A model generated the notes under the pieces. It was not told the origin of the DNA. It saw only the letters and a program-made list of their open reading frames with translations, and ran no database searches. DNA of 64,000 bases from Bacteroidota bacterium (GTDB lineage Bacteria > Bacteroidota > Bacteroidia > B-17B0 > Aurantibacillaceae), in contig JANYGK010000110.1 in assembly GCA_025362395.1 (NCBI GenBank), positions 25,649 to 89,648 of the forward strand, read 5' to 3'. Position numbers and translations under genes: made by a program. Positions 18,252 through 27,410 of this stretch are shown here, one piece after another (within the stretch, counting starts at the first letter, position 1; each line of letters begins with the position of its first letter).

Positions 18252-18331
18252 GTAGTTAGTAAATTTTGCGCATGCAATACGCTCTATATTTATTAGCATT
18301 TTAATTAATTATAACTCTAAGTAAAAATTAT

Positions 18332-19453
18332 ATGAATTTTGTAGTATCCTCTTCCACACTTTTAAAACATTTAAAATCTATCAGCGGTGTATTAAATTCA
18401 AGCAACACCATTCCTATTTTGGATTGTTTTTTATTTGAATTAAATAATGGAGAATTAACTTTATATGCCAGTGATATGGAAACTACCATTACGACCAGCA
18501 TTAAAGTAGATTCTACAGAAAATGGAAATCTTGCCATTCCCGCGAAAACATTATTGGAAGCGCTGAGTAATTTACCGGAGCAACCAATCTCTTTTATTAT
18601 TGATTCAAAAAAATACAGCGCTAAATTAAAAACAGAAACCGGTGACTATACCTTAACAGGGCATAATGGCGATGAATACCCTAAATTACCTAAAGTAGAA
18701 GCTCCTACCTCCGTTATTATTAAAAGTGATGTATTGGGTAATGCTATTAACAAAACCATTTTTGCCACAGGCAATGATGATTTAAGGCCTGTTATGAGCG
18801 GGGTATTTTGCCAGTTCAATGATGAGAATTCTATTTTTGTTGCTACGGATGCCCATAAGCTTGTGCGTTATACGCGTAACGATGCTAAGGCAGGCGCTTC
18901 CGCTGCTTTTATTATGCCTAAAAAACCACTGAACGTACTTAAAAGTTTACTGGCCGGTATTGATGATGCCGTTAAAGTTGAGTTTAATAAAACAAACGCT
19001 TACTTTAGCTTTGGTAATATTAATTTAGTGTGTCGTTTAATAGACGGAAAATATCCTAATTACGAAGCGGTAATCCCAAAACAAAATCCTAATAAATTAA
19101 CGGTTGACAGAACCTCTTTTTTAGGTGCTATACGCCGTGTAAGTGTATTTGCAAATAAGGCAACGCATCAAATTCGTTTAAAAATTGTTGGAAGCCGGCT
19201 AACTATTTCCGCCGAGGATTTAGATTTTGCTAATGAGGGTCATGAAACATTAATGTGTACGTATGTTGGTGAAGATATGGAAATAGGATTTAACTCTAAA
19301 TTTGTACTGGAAATGCTTACTAATTTAGAAAGCGACGAAGTAACGATTGAAATGAGCGCTCCTAACCGTGCAGGAATTATTGTTCCTACACAAAAAGCAA
19401 ATCCTGCTGAAGATGTATTAATGTTGGTAATGCCTGTAATGCTCAATAATTAA
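18332..19453 (+). CDS. dnaN: DNA polymerase III beta sliding clamp
   Basis: A 373-residue protein of canonical DnaN length with the three repeated clamp domains (about residues 1-120, 121-245 and 246-373). Diagnostic segments are the early SNTIPILDCFLFE, GNDDLRPVMSGVFC at the start of domain 2, DGKYPNYEAVIP, and the C-terminal VLMLVMPVML that follows the domain 3 strands. It tethers the replicative polymerase to DNA. In this phylum dnaN is commonly found downstream of gldF-gldG rather than next to dnaA, as here. A perfect 15-bp hairpin terminator follows. Confidence 0.97.
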   Translation: MNFVVSSSTLLKHLKSISGVLNSSNTIPILDCFLFELNNGELTLYASDMETTITTSIKVDSTENGNLAIPAKTLLEALSNLPEQPISFIIDSKKYSAKLKTETGDYTLTGHNGDEYPKLPKVEAPTSVIIKSDVLGNAINKTIFATGNDDLRPVMSGVFCQFNDENSIFVATDAHKLVRYTRNDAKAGASAAFIMPKKPLNVLKSLLAGIDDAVKVEFNKTNAYFSFGNINLVCRLIDGKYPNYEAVIPKQNPNKLTVDRTSFLGAIRRVSVFANKATHQIRLKIVGSRLTISAEDLDFANEGHETLMCTYVGEDMEIGFNSKFVLEMLTNLESDEVTIEMSAPNRAGIIVPTQKANPAEDVLMLVMPVMLNN

Positions 19454-19469
19454 TCAAATTACATATTAA

Positions 19470-19505
19470 AAATAAGGCTTCGCTGAACTTAGCGAAGCCT
19501 TATTT
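19470..19505. terminator. Bidirectional intrinsic terminator between dnaN and the 64-residue ORF
   Basis: A perfect 15-bp stem (19470-19484 with 19491-19505) and 6-nt loop GAACTT, with A-rich/T-rich flanks so that a U-run follows in either direction. It serves dnaN on the plus strand. Its far arm touches the stop codon of the minus-strand ORF at 19505. Confidence 0.85.
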
Positions 19506-19699
19506 TATGGCTGATACTTAGAATGGTCGGTTTTACAGGAATCATTTTCCCTGTTATCATCTTCATCATTATACGTTATATTATAACCATAAATAGCTTT
19601 TAATGCGGCTCTTGCCTGACCAACTTCTTTTCCATTTTTTATACATTGGTTTGCAATGGATTCTAATGCTTCAACGTCTTCCCAATTTATCTTGTCCAT
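19505..19699 (-). CDS. Small acidic hypothetical protein (64 residues)
   Basis: I do not recognise this protein. It opens with MDKINWEDVEALESIANQCI, a plausible amphipathic helix, followed by QARAALKAIYGYNI and an acidic, Asn/Asp-rich tail. Two things argue that it is a real gene: a TACCTTTG box fitting the Bacteroidota -7 consensus lies on the same strand at 19724-19731, and the stop abuts a strong bidirectional hairpin. It has no signal peptide or membrane segment. Without comparison to relatives it could still be chance. Confidence 0.45.
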   Translation of the reverse strand: MDKINWEDVEALESIANQCIKNGKEVGQARAALKAIYGYNITYNDEDDNRENDSCKTDHSKYQP

Positions 19700-19723
19700 G
19701 ATTTCAAAAATTATTTACCTATA

Positions 19724-19731
19724 CAAAGGTA
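19724..19731 (-). promoter_or_regulatory. Putative -7 box for the small minus-strand gene
   Basis: On the minus strand this reads TACCTTTG (TAnnTTTG), 25 nt before the ATG at 19699. A good distance for a short 5' leader; motif match only. Confidence 0.35.
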
Positions 19732-19821
19732 CATCATATAGAAAAAAATAAATAAGCATTATTCGTTTTTTAAAACTTCTTAACGTAGCAATTATATTTT
19801 ATTAAGAAATGCTGTGAAATA

Positions 19822-19855
19822 AAAAAGGACACTTAATTCCTTAAGCGCCCTTTTT
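19822..19855 (-). terminator. Intrinsic terminator of the PorE-like gene
   Basis: Arms 19822-19836 and 19841-19855 pair over 15 positions, two of them G-U wobbles when read as minus-strand RNA, with loop TTCC. A U-run follows on the minus strand. It sits 17 nt past the stop at 19872. Confidence 0.75.
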
Positions 19856-19871
19856 AATAAACGGTTACCAA

Positions 19872-22010
19872 TTAATTTACCGCCTTACCCATAAAATTTA
19901 CTAAAATCAATTCTTCAAGCGTATAGCGTTTTCCGTTAATGAGCGCTGTAACCCATGCATCGTTTTGTCCTTTGGCTATAATTTTTTGCCTTGCGGCTTC
20001 CGCTTCATTAAGCGTAGTAAATTTAAACTGGGTGAAACGTGTAATACCATCCGGGTAATTAATTATTTCCGGTTCTCCGAATTCTTTTAAACGGTCGTAT
20101 TTATAATTTTCAGGGTGTTTATACGCAGCTATCTGCACCTTAAATACAAGGCCTTCTGCACAGGTTGTGCCGCCCAGCTCCAATAGTTTTTTATAATTTT
20201 CGGCAATGTTAAGCGACTTGCCTTTTAATAAGGTAAAATCAGGAGCAATGCCACCATTGCAAGGCGTTAAGTTCATTTTTACAGTATCGGGCTTAGCTGT
20301 ATTCGCATCAAGAATATTATTTAATGTAGCATCATTTTTAAAATCCTCTACATTAGTTGATGAACCTAATAAACTGTCTAAAATTGACTTAACCGATTTT
20401 TGGGTTTTCTTATTCGCATAACCCGGTGAATACACATAAAAATCTTTTTTTATCTCTACAAACTTTTGTAATTTCTCAACATCAATTTCCTCTTCAATAG
20501 CCTCATAACCCGGCACGCTTACTATGATACGTATTTTATATCCATTGCCGGGAGATAATGCCATAAGGTATTTTCCTGTTTTTGCATTAGCATAATAAGG
20601 TCCTATCGACTCATTAGTTACTTTTTTATTGACCTCAATTTTTGCCTCTGTCGGTTTATCATCCGCAAAAACATTTCCTTTTAAAAGTGCCAAAATAGGC
20701 TTCTCGCCTAAAATGCCTGGTTCAACGGTGTAAATATCCTGCTTCCCTTTACCGCCTGCCCCTCCCCTGTTAGAAGAAAAATAACCCCTGTCGCCCTTTG
20801 CATTAATTACATAAAAACGATCGTCTTCTGTAGTATTTAAAGGTATACCCATACTCAAAGGCTCAATCCAATCATTTTCTTCTTTTATAGAATACATAAT
20901 ATCGTAGCCGCCAATACTTTTATGCCCTTCGGAACTAAAAAACAAAGTAATACCGTCGGGATGGATAAAAGGCGCGTCTTCATTGTATTGCGTATTAATT
21001 TTTGGGCCTAAATTTTTTGCAGGTCCCCAATCGCCATTTACTTTTTCAGATATATACAGGTCTCTGCCTCCTAAGCCGCCCGGCCTTTCAGAAGCAAAAA
21101 AGAGAAATCTGCCGTCTGATGAAATAGAGCAACTGCCTTCCCATTCGATTGTATTTATATTTTTATTTAACTTCACAGGTTTACTCCATTCCGTGCCGTT
21201 TAAAGAACTTGTATACAAATCGCCCGCATCATTGTTACTAATAAAGGAAAATAATGTTTGCCCGTCCGGAGACAACGCAACCGCCGCATCATTGGCTTTA
21301 GTATTTAAGGATGCTATTCCTGTAGGTTCTGACCATATAGAATCATTTACCCTTGTGCTTATAAAAATATCTTCATGGTAAGAACCTGATTCAGCATCAG
21401 GCTTCATTGCATCACTTAATAAGCCGCCGGTACTTTTTTTACCTGAATATGTAAAAATCATAATGGATTCATCAGCCGAAATAACAGGCACACCTTCCAC
21501 TTCGGGTGTATTAATGGGTAAACCTATGTTTTTAATATCGGCAATTACCTTGCGGTTGATCAAATCTTTCCCGTTGTTGCAATTAGCTATCCCAAGCTTT
21601 GCATCTTCCATCATTGTTTTATCTTCCTCTTTAATTTTAGTCGATTGCTTCGCGTTTAAATATTCGTTATAAGAAGCCAGTGCATCATCAAACCGGTAAT
21701 TAATATGATACGCTTTTCCTAAGTAGTAATTAATTTCAGAAGACTTATCTATTTTTTTCAGGTCTTCAAAAATTTCAACGGATCTTGCTTTCTTTTCAGG
21801 ATAGTTGATGGCTGATACGCCTAATCTGAATTTGTAATCCAAGTTCTTCGGGTTCTGCGCATACAGCTTGTCGTATGCGTCGTAAGCATCTTTAAAATCT
21901 TTATTGTCATAGTAAAATGCAGCATCTTCTTTCAACTCCCTGACTTGCGAATATGTATAGCCCGAAACAAGAAATACGATAAAAAATAATAAAAATTTTA
22001 ATTTTTGCAT
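19872..22010 (-). CDS. PorE-like TPR-PD40-CRD protein with a C-terminal SPOR-like domain
   Basis: A 712-residue exported protein. The domains in order are a signal peptide ending near TYSQ, TPR-like helices (residues about 25-140), PD40/WD40-like beta-propeller blades (about 165-440; repeated motifs such as LSPDGQTLFSF and ISSDGRFLFFASERPGG), and a carboxypeptidase-regulatory-like beta sandwich (about 445-535). After a linker, the last 90 residues look like a SPOR fold (VFKVQIAAYKHPENY, then RFTQFKFTTLNEAEAARQKI). PorE of the type IX secretion system has TPR, propeller, CRD and an OmpA-like peptidoglycan-binding end; here a SPOR-like end would do the same anchoring job. The ATG at 22010 was preferred to a TTG at 22019. 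Function is inferred from architecture. Confidence 0.78.
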   Translation of the reverse strand: MQKLKFLLFFIVFLVSGYTYSQVRELKEDAAFYYDNKDFKDAYDAYDKLYAQNPKNLDYKFRLGVSAINYPEKKARSVEIFEDLKKIDKSSEINYYLGKAYHINYRFDDALASYNEYLNAKQSTKIKEEDKTMMEDAKLGIANCNNGKDLINRKVIADIKNIGLPINTPEVEGVPVISADESIMIFTYSGKKSTGGLLSDAMKPDAESGSYHEDIFISTRVNDSIWSEPTGIASLNTKANDAAVALSPDGQTLFSFISNNDAGDLYTSSLNGTEWSKPVKLNKNINTIEWEGSCSISSDGRFLFFASERPGGLGGRDLYISEKVNGDWGPAKNLGPKINTQYNEDAPFIHPDGITLFFSSEGHKSIGGYDIMYSIKEENDWIEPLSMGIPLNTTEDDRFYVINAKGDRGYFSSNRGGAGGKGKQDIYTVEPGILGEKPILALLKGNVFADDKPTEAKIEVNKKVTNESIGPYYANAKTGKYLMALSPGNGYKIRIIVSVPGYEAIEEEIDVEKLQKFVEIKKDFYVYSPGYANKKTQKSVKSILDSLLGSSTNVEDFKNDATLNNILDANTAKPDTVKMNLTPCNGGIAPDFTLLKGKSLNIAENYKKLLELGGTTCAEGLVFKVQIAAYKHPENYKYDRLKEFGEPEIINYPDGITRFTQFKFTTLNEAEAARQKIIAKGQNDAWVTALINGKRYTLEELILVNFMGKAVN

Positions 22011-22126
22011 ATTGATCAATTTATCAATTCAAAAAATGAATTGGGTGTATTAATCAAATTTGATACTTTTATACGCATTTTTACAAGAAAACGTAAATGA
22101 TTATGAACACACAAGGGTTAAAAGCA

Positions 22127-22160
22127 AAAAAGATCCGGATTATCTTATCCGGATCTTTTT
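22127..22160. terminator. Intrinsic terminator downstream of the OmpH/Skp genes
   Basis: A perfect 14-bp stem (22127-22140 with 22147-22160), loop TATCTT, with flanking A and T runs. It lies 20 nt past the minus-strand stop at 22181 and between it and the next minus-strand gene. Confidence 0.8.
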
Positions 22161-22180
22161 AATTTAATGATAGCAGGTGA

Positions 22181-22786
22181 TTATTTTATACCCGCGGGTT
22201 TAGTGCCCGGTGCTTTTGGTGTTGTACTTCCGGGTGTTTTAGTAGTACCTCCGGTTGAACCGGGTATAACGGCTGCAGGCATTGTTTCCAGTTTTTTCTT
22301 TACCAGGATTAAAATATCATCTCCCGGTTCAGTATATAAAATGTTTCCTGAACTTGTATCCAATACATATTTATAGCTGTTTTCTTTTGCAACTGCTTCA
22401 ATCGCTTTTTTAGCTTTATCATAAATAGGTTTAGATAATTCTCCGTATTTACGTTGGTAGTCGGTTTGTGCCTGAGCTTTAAAATCTTCAATGCGTTTAT
22501 TCAGGTCTTGTAATTCTCCTTCTTTAGCATTTTTTACAATTGGAGAATATTTATCCTGATTATCCATATAATCTTTATACTTAGCCTGTAATTCAGTTTC
22601 CATTGTGGCCACTTGAGTTTCCAATTCTTTCAAATATTTTTGTGCAACATCCTGTGCGGTTTTGCTTTCAGGCATCGTTGTTATTAAAGAATCTAAACTG
22701 ATGTGCGCAATTTTTTGAGCCTGTACAAAGGTTACAGATCCTAATGTTAAAGCAACTATTGCAATTGATTTTACTAAGTTTTTCAT
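22181..22786 (-). CDS. OmpH/Skp-family periplasmic chaperone, second copy
   Basis: A 201-residue protein with a signal peptide (ending VQAQ), a strand KIAHISLDSLI, a long charged coiled-coil hairpin (residues about 40-130) and a return strand (YKYVLDTSSGNILYTEPGDDI). This is the OmpH/Skp fold that escorts unfolded outer-membrane proteins through the periplasm. The C-terminal 35 residues are a low-complexity Gly/Thr/Pro/Lys tail (PGSTGGTTKTPGSTTPKAPG), which the first copy lacks. It follows the other skp copy by 49 bp and bamA upstream on the same strand. The tandem bamA-skp-skp order is standard for Bacteroidota. Confidence 0.88.
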   Translation of the reverse strand: MKNLVKSIAIVALTLGSVTFVQAQKIAHISLDSLITTMPESKTAQDVAQKYLKELETQVATMETELQAKYKDYMDNQDKYSPIVKNAKEGELQDLNKRIEDFKAQAQTDYQRKYGELSKPIYDKAKKAIEAVAKENSYKYVLDTSSGNILYTEPGDDILILVKKKLETMPAAVIPGSTGGTTKTPGSTTPKAPGTKPAGIK

Positions 22787-22835
22787 TTTTTTGTTGTTTG
22801 TATTTATATGTTATTGGTTATTGAAGTTATATTAA

Positions 22836-23354
22836 CTATTTTTTATTATATCCCATAAAGGTAAGTACATCTTCGCTTTTATCATACTTACTGTTTGAAT
22901 AAAGTAAAGAAACCTGACCTGCTTTATCAAAAATAAATGCTAAACCTCCTCTTTCCGCTACTTGTTTAACGGCACTGTATACTTTATCCTGTATAGGTTT
23001 TACAAGCTCCATGCGTTTTTTAAATAATTCTCCGTCCACGCCAAAACGTGATTTTTGAAGTTCTTTTACTTCTTTCTCTTTATTGATAATTTCATTCTCC
23101 CGTTTCTTCTTCATATCGTCTGTTAATAGTACAGACTCTGCCTGGTAAATTTTATAAAGCTTATCGATCTCTCCGTATTTAACTTCAATTTCTTTTTGCC
23201 AGTCAACCGATGTTTTATCAATTTCAGCCTGTGCCGCTTTATATTCAGGAATGTGTGATAAAATGTAATCACTGTCTACAAAGCCTATTTTTTGCGCTAA
23301 AGAAAAGGTAACTGTCGTTAAGATTACGATGATGGTTAAAACTGCTTTTTTCAT
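22836..23354 (-). CDS. OmpH/Skp-family periplasmic chaperone, first copy
   Basis: A 172-residue protein with a signal peptide ending in SLAQ, the N-terminal strand KIGFVDSDYIL, a charged coiled coil (residues about 40-120) and the closing strand LAFIFDKAGQVSLLYSN. It has the length and layout of Skp, which binds unfolded beta-barrel proteins and hands them to BamA. It is encoded 83 bp downstream of bamA and 49 bp upstream of a second skp-like gene. The pair presumably arose by duplication, and the two differ mainly in their C-terminal tails. Confidence 0.88.
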   Translation of the reverse strand: MKKAVLTIIVILTTVTFSLAQKIGFVDSDYILSHIPEYKAAQAEIDKTSVDWQKEIEVKYGEIDKLYKIYQAESVLLTDDMKKKRENEIINKEKEVKELQKSRFGVDGELFKKRMELVKPIQDKVYSAVKQVAERGGLAFIFDKAGQVSLLYSNSKYDKSEDVLTFMGYNKK

Positions 23355-23437
23355 GTGTATGATATTATTTAGTGTTTTTATATTTAATCATAACGTGTGC
23401 CAATTTACACATATTTTATTTATTTACGATTTTTAGT

Positions 23438-26014
23438 TTAAAGCTCTCCTAACTGCGCACCCAGTGTAAAGTGGAACTGGCCTTTACCATTTCCTGAACT
23501 CGGATTACCCGGTATATTATCAAAGCCCCACCCATAATCCAAGCCCAATAAACCAAACATAGGCAGAAATACGCGTAACCCAAATCCGGCACTTCGTTTA
23601 ACCTGGAACGGATTAAAATCTTTATATTTTGCCCATGTATTACCTGCTTCGGCAAACCCCAAAATAAATATGGTTGCCTGCGGGTTCAATGATATGGGAT
23701 AACGCAATTCCATAGTATACCTTGCACATACAGGATCTCCGTTGATACTTGATACAGAGTTATCTGTGTAACCTCTTAAACCGATGATTTCACGGGCCAC
23801 AAAATTTTGATACCCGCTTAATCCGCTTCCTCCCATGTAATACCTTTCAAACGGGGAAATACCTACTTTGCGATTGTATTGCCCTAAAATACCGTAGCCT
23901 ATTTTTGTACGCAACACCAAATTACGCGCTTCTTTTCCTTCGCCTTTAGGCCTGTAATTGGTTAACTGGGTAAACCATTCCGCAGTAAATTTATATTTCT
24001 GATATTCAATAAATTTAAACCGTTGTGCATCGGTTGCTGTGGCGTAATTTTTACCGTTAAATAAGGAGTATGGAGGTGTAAATTGTGCCAAGAAAGAAAA
24101 GTTAGATCCATTTTTAGGAAAAGTAGGCGCATCTATACTATTACGGGTTATATTAATTCTTCCGTTAAAATCATTTGAATAGCCTTGGCCAAAAGTAAAT
24201 ACACCGTAATATTTATTTAATTCATAATAATTATAGCTCAGTTCGGTAAACAGTGAAAAGAAATCATCCGGTTTCTTTAGCCGCTTACCAAAGCCTACAG
24301 AGGCTCCCGTAATAGATAATGTACTGCGGTTAGGATTTAAGATTCTATTGCCTTCCGAATCTTTTGTATATTTTTTTTCACCTGTTTGGTTAAAAACAGA
24401 GTGAAAAACAGAAGTTGTTAATGAGTTAGGTTTTTTACCGCCTAACCATGGTTCTGTAAATGAAAGGTTGTATGATTGATAATACACACCGTTAGTTTGT
24501 GCCCTTATGCTGAATTTTTGTCCGTCGCCTGTCGGCAAAGGGCTCCAAGAGGAAGGCTTGAAAATATTTCGCATTGAGAAGTTGTTGAATGTAAGACCCA
24601 ACGTACCTACTACACGGCCACCGCCCCAACCGCCCGAAAGCTCCACTTGGTCAGATGGTTTTTCTTCTACCCTGTATTCAATATCTACTGTACCGTCTGC
24701 GGGATTAGGTGTTGGGGTAACGCCCAACTTTTCAGGATCGAAATAGCCTAACTGGCTAAGCTCTCGCTGCGTCCTTATAATATCAGACCGGCGGAATAAT
24801 TGGCCGGGCCTTGTTCTGATTTCCCTGTAAATAACATGATCGTTTGTTTTGGCATTACCTAATACCGTTACTTTATTAATGGTTGCCTGTTTGCCTTCGT
24901 ACATGTGTATTTCAAGGTCAATGGTATCGCTGTGTACATTTACTTCCTGCGGTGTTACATTAAAAAATAAATAGCCGTCGTCCATATAAAGCGAAGAAAT
25001 ATCATACCCGTTAGGGTTCATAAATAATTTCTGTTCTAATAAACTCTGATCGAAAATATCGCCTTTTTTAATATTTAAAATAGTGTCTAACTGCCCGCTC
25101 CTGTACTTAGAGTTCCCTAACCATTTTATATCGCCGAAATAGTACCTGTTTCCTTCTTCAATATATACATCAATATTTACACGGTTTTTCTTCACAAAAT
25201 AAGCTGTGTCTTTTCTTATACGCGCATCCCGATACCCTTTACTGTTGTATTTTGCTAATACGCTCGGGAGATCTTTTTCTAAATTTTCCTCTAGATATTT
25301 GCCTGAGTTAAACGGGTTGTATAAACGAAAAGGTTTACTATCCTTCATTTTACGTCTTAACTGCCAACTTTTAACAATAGTATTTCCATGAAAAGTAAGA
25401 TTTTGGATCCTTACTTTTTTTCCTTTTTTTACATTGATATAAACCGTTACGTGAGGTGTTTTTGAAGTTTTGTCGGGCTCTGTCGTAATTGTAACTACCG
25501 TATTGTAAAACCCTTTATTTACATAAAAATCTTTTACAATATTTTTTATGTAACCCAATGTATAATCTGTTACTACTTTTTCTCTTACCAACCTGATTTT
25601 TGCCCTGATATCATCGGCATCATTTTTTTTAACGCTGCCGGTAAATGAGAACTTGGATAAACGTGGTTTTTCAACCACCACTACTTTTAAAAACGCGTCT
25701 TTGCCGATTGTTTTTACTAAATAAATTTTAATGTTTTCAAAAAGACTTTGCTTCCATAAGCTTTTAATGGCTTCCGAAATTTTATCGCCCGGTATTTGAA
25801 TTTTATCACCGGCGGTTAAACCCGTTAATAAACGTACAATATTTTTATCGGTATATTGTGAACACTCCACTTCAATAGGTGCCAATATATATTCTTTCGG
25901 CTTTGCCCAATCAAGAGAGTCTGCCTTACTGCTTGATTCCAGCAATATCTGTGAAAAACTGACATGACTCAGAACCAACAAAAAACATAAAATGGGGAGC
26001 TTAATAAATTTCAT
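23438..26014 (-). CDS. bamA: Outer-membrane protein assembly factor BamA
   Basis: The essential Omp85 protein that inserts beta-barrels in the outer membrane. The 858-residue chain has a signal peptide (to about residue 22), five POTRA domains (about 40-460; for example VEEKPSDQVELSGGWGGGR marks the end of the last one) and a 16-strand barrel. The barrel carries the Omp85 motif LRGYTDNSV near residue 750, equivalent to the VRGF loop. The final strand ends FHFTLGAQLGEL. It lies 1 bp after uppS and is followed by two skp genes on the same strand. The first two POTRA domains look longer than in Proteobacteria, as is usual for this phylum. Confidence 0.95.
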   Translation of the reverse strand: MKFIKLPILCFLLVLSHVSFSQILLESSSKADSLDWAKPKEYILAPIEVECSQYTDKNIVRLLTGLTAGDKIQIPGDKISEAIKSLWKQSLFENIKIYLVKTIGKDAFLKVVVVEKPRLSKFSFTGSVKKNDADDIRAKIRLVREKVVTDYTLGYIKNIVKDFYVNKGFYNTVVTITTEPDKTSKTPHVTVYINVKKGKKVRIQNLTFHGNTIVKSWQLRRKMKDSKPFRLYNPFNSGKYLEENLEKDLPSVLAKYNSKGYRDARIRKDTAYFVKKNRVNIDVYIEEGNRYYFGDIKWLGNSKYRSGQLDTILNIKKGDIFDQSLLEQKLFMNPNGYDISSLYMDDGYLFFNVTPQEVNVHSDTIDLEIHMYEGKQATINKVTVLGNAKTNDHVIYREIRTRPGQLFRRSDIIRTQRELSQLGYFDPEKLGVTPTPNPADGTVDIEYRVEEKPSDQVELSGGWGGGRVVGTLGLTFNNFSMRNIFKPSSWSPLPTGDGQKFSIRAQTNGVYYQSYNLSFTEPWLGGKKPNSLTTSVFHSVFNQTGEKKYTKDSEGNRILNPNRSTLSITGASVGFGKRLKKPDDFFSLFTELSYNYYELNKYYGVFTFGQGYSNDFNGRINITRNSIDAPTFPKNGSNFSFLAQFTPPYSLFNGKNYATATDAQRFKFIEYQKYKFTAEWFTQLTNYRPKGEGKEARNLVLRTKIGYGILGQYNRKVGISPFERYYMGGSGLSGYQNFVAREIIGLRGYTDNSVSSINGDPVCARYTMELRYPISLNPQATIFILGFAEAGNTWAKYKDFNPFQVKRSAGFGLRVFLPMFGLLGLDYGWGFDNIPGNPSSGNGKGQFHFTLGAQLGEL

Positions 26015-26764
26015 TTATTTTGGTTGAGTTAATTGCTCGCTTGTTTTGCCGAAGCGCCTTTCACGATTTTGGTAGTTTAATATAGCCGTAAACAAGTCAT
26101 CTTTTCTAAACTCGGGCCATAGTTTTTCAGTGAAATAAAACTCTGCATAGGCCAATTGCCATAACAAAAAATTACTGATGCGATGCTCTCCGCTGGTGCG
26201 AATCATCAATTCAGGATCAGGAATACCTTTAGTACATAATTCGTTTTCAATTAATTTTTCTGAAATATCTTTCACTGCAAGTGTTCCGTTCTTTACATTT
26301 TCCGCAATATGTTTTACGGCTTCCGTTAATTCCCACTTTGCAGAATAGCTTAATGCCAATATTAATTTTAATCCTGTATTTTTAGAGGTCATTTCAATAG
26401 ACTCGTTCAGCTCCTGTAAACACGCGGGAGGGAGGCTGTTTAAATTTCCGATGGCCTGCAATGATACATTTTTTTTATTAAGCTGAGGCGTTTCCATACT
26501 TATTGTAGAAACCAGTAATTCCATTAAGGCATCTACTTCTTCCTTAGGCCTGTTCCAATTTTCGGTACTAAAAGCATACAATGTAATATACTTTACTCCG
26601 GCTTCGCCGGCGCCTTCTACTACATCTCTTACCGAATTAACCCCTTCATAATGGCCAAATATGCGGTTTTCACCCTGCTGCTTTGCCCAACGCCCGTTTC
26701 CGTCCATTATAATGGCAATATGCTGCGGCACATTTTGCTTATCTATCAGTTGTAGTTGGCTCAT
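26015..26764 (-). CDS. uppS: Undecaprenyl diphosphate synthase (cis-prenyltransferase)
   Basis: Makes the C55 lipid carrier for peptidoglycan and surface polysaccharides from FPP and IPP. The 249-residue chain has the diphosphate-binding MDGNGRWA motif (catalytic Asp near residue 20), FGHYEGV, the TLYAFSTENWNRP block, and the signature PELMIRTSGEHRISNFLLWQ. It adjoins bamA (its stop abuts the bamA start), a common Bacteroidota arrangement that links carrier supply to envelope assembly. The dcw enzymes MraY and MurG at 43.8-49.3 kb consume the carrier it makes. Confidence 0.96.
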   Translation of the reverse strand: MSQLQLIDKQNVPQHIAIIMDGNGRWAKQQGENRIFGHYEGVNSVRDVVEGAGEAGVKYITLYAFSTENWNRPKEEVDALMELLVSTISMETPQLNKKNVSLQAIGNLNSLPPACLQELNESIEMTSKNTGLKLILALSYSAKWELTEAVKHIAENVKNGTLAVKDISEKLIENELCTKGIPDPELMIRTSGEHRISNFLLWQLAYAEFYFTEKLWPEFRKDDLFTAILNYQNRERRFGKTSEQLTQPK

Positions 26765-26909
26765 TTTATAAAGAACGACGAATTTACACTTTTAGCCGAA
26801 ATACTACAAATTATAGGGTCATTTCCTCTTAAATAGTGTTAATAGAATGGCGTCTTCGGTTAAATTAACAAAATGGTGTAACGTGGAATTTTTGATTTTA
26901 GTATGCAGT

Positions 26910-27398
26910 CTATTTTTTATAGATCAAAGCTACTGCATACGCATTTACACCTTCCCCTTTGCCAACATAGCCAAGGCCTTCGTTAGTAGTTGCTTTTATA
27001 GAAATATCGTTTGTCCCGATCTTCATTATTGGTGCCAATATGTTTTGCATGGCTTCAATATGAGGATTAACTTTTGGCGCTTCAAGGCTTAAAGTAGCAT
27101 CAACATTACCAATTCCGTAACCATTTTTATCTAACAACTCAACCACTTCTTTTAAAAGCAATTTACTGTCGGCTCCTTTATATTTAGGGTTTGTATTGGG
27201 AAAGTGATACCCGATGTCTCTGAGGTTCGAAGCCCCAAGCAGCGCATCACATATAGCATGCAGCAAAACATCGGCATCACTGTGACCAACACACCCTTTA
27301 TCAAATTCTAATTTAATTCCGCCCAACCATAGCTCTCTGCCTTCACCTAAGGGATGCACATCGTAACCAAACCCGACTCTTATATTTATGTTGCTCAT
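26910..27398 (-). CDS. ispF: 2-C-methyl-D-erythritol 2,4-cyclodiphosphate synthase
   Basis: The fifth step of the MEP isoprenoid pathway. The 162-residue protein has GFGYDVHPL at residues 8-16 (zinc ligands D and H), GCVGHSDADVLLHAICDALLG, and the C-terminal INVKAT-like segment ISIKATTNEGLGYVGKGEG. The length is typical for IspF trimers. It shows that the organism uses the MEP route to supply IPP for the prenyl synthases at 6754 and 26015. It is followed on the minus strand by an uncharacterised gene ending 12 bp upstream of its start. Confidence 0.95.
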   Translation of the reverse strand: MSNINIRVGFGYDVHPLGEGRELWLGGIKLEFDKGCVGHSDADVLLHAICDALLGASNLRDIGYHFPNTNPKYKGADSKLLLKEVVELLDKNGYGIGNVDATLSLEAPKVNPHIEAMQNILAPIMKIGTNDISIKATTNEGLGYVGKGEGVNAYAVALIYKK

Positions 27399-27410
27399 TA
27401 CATTTTATAA

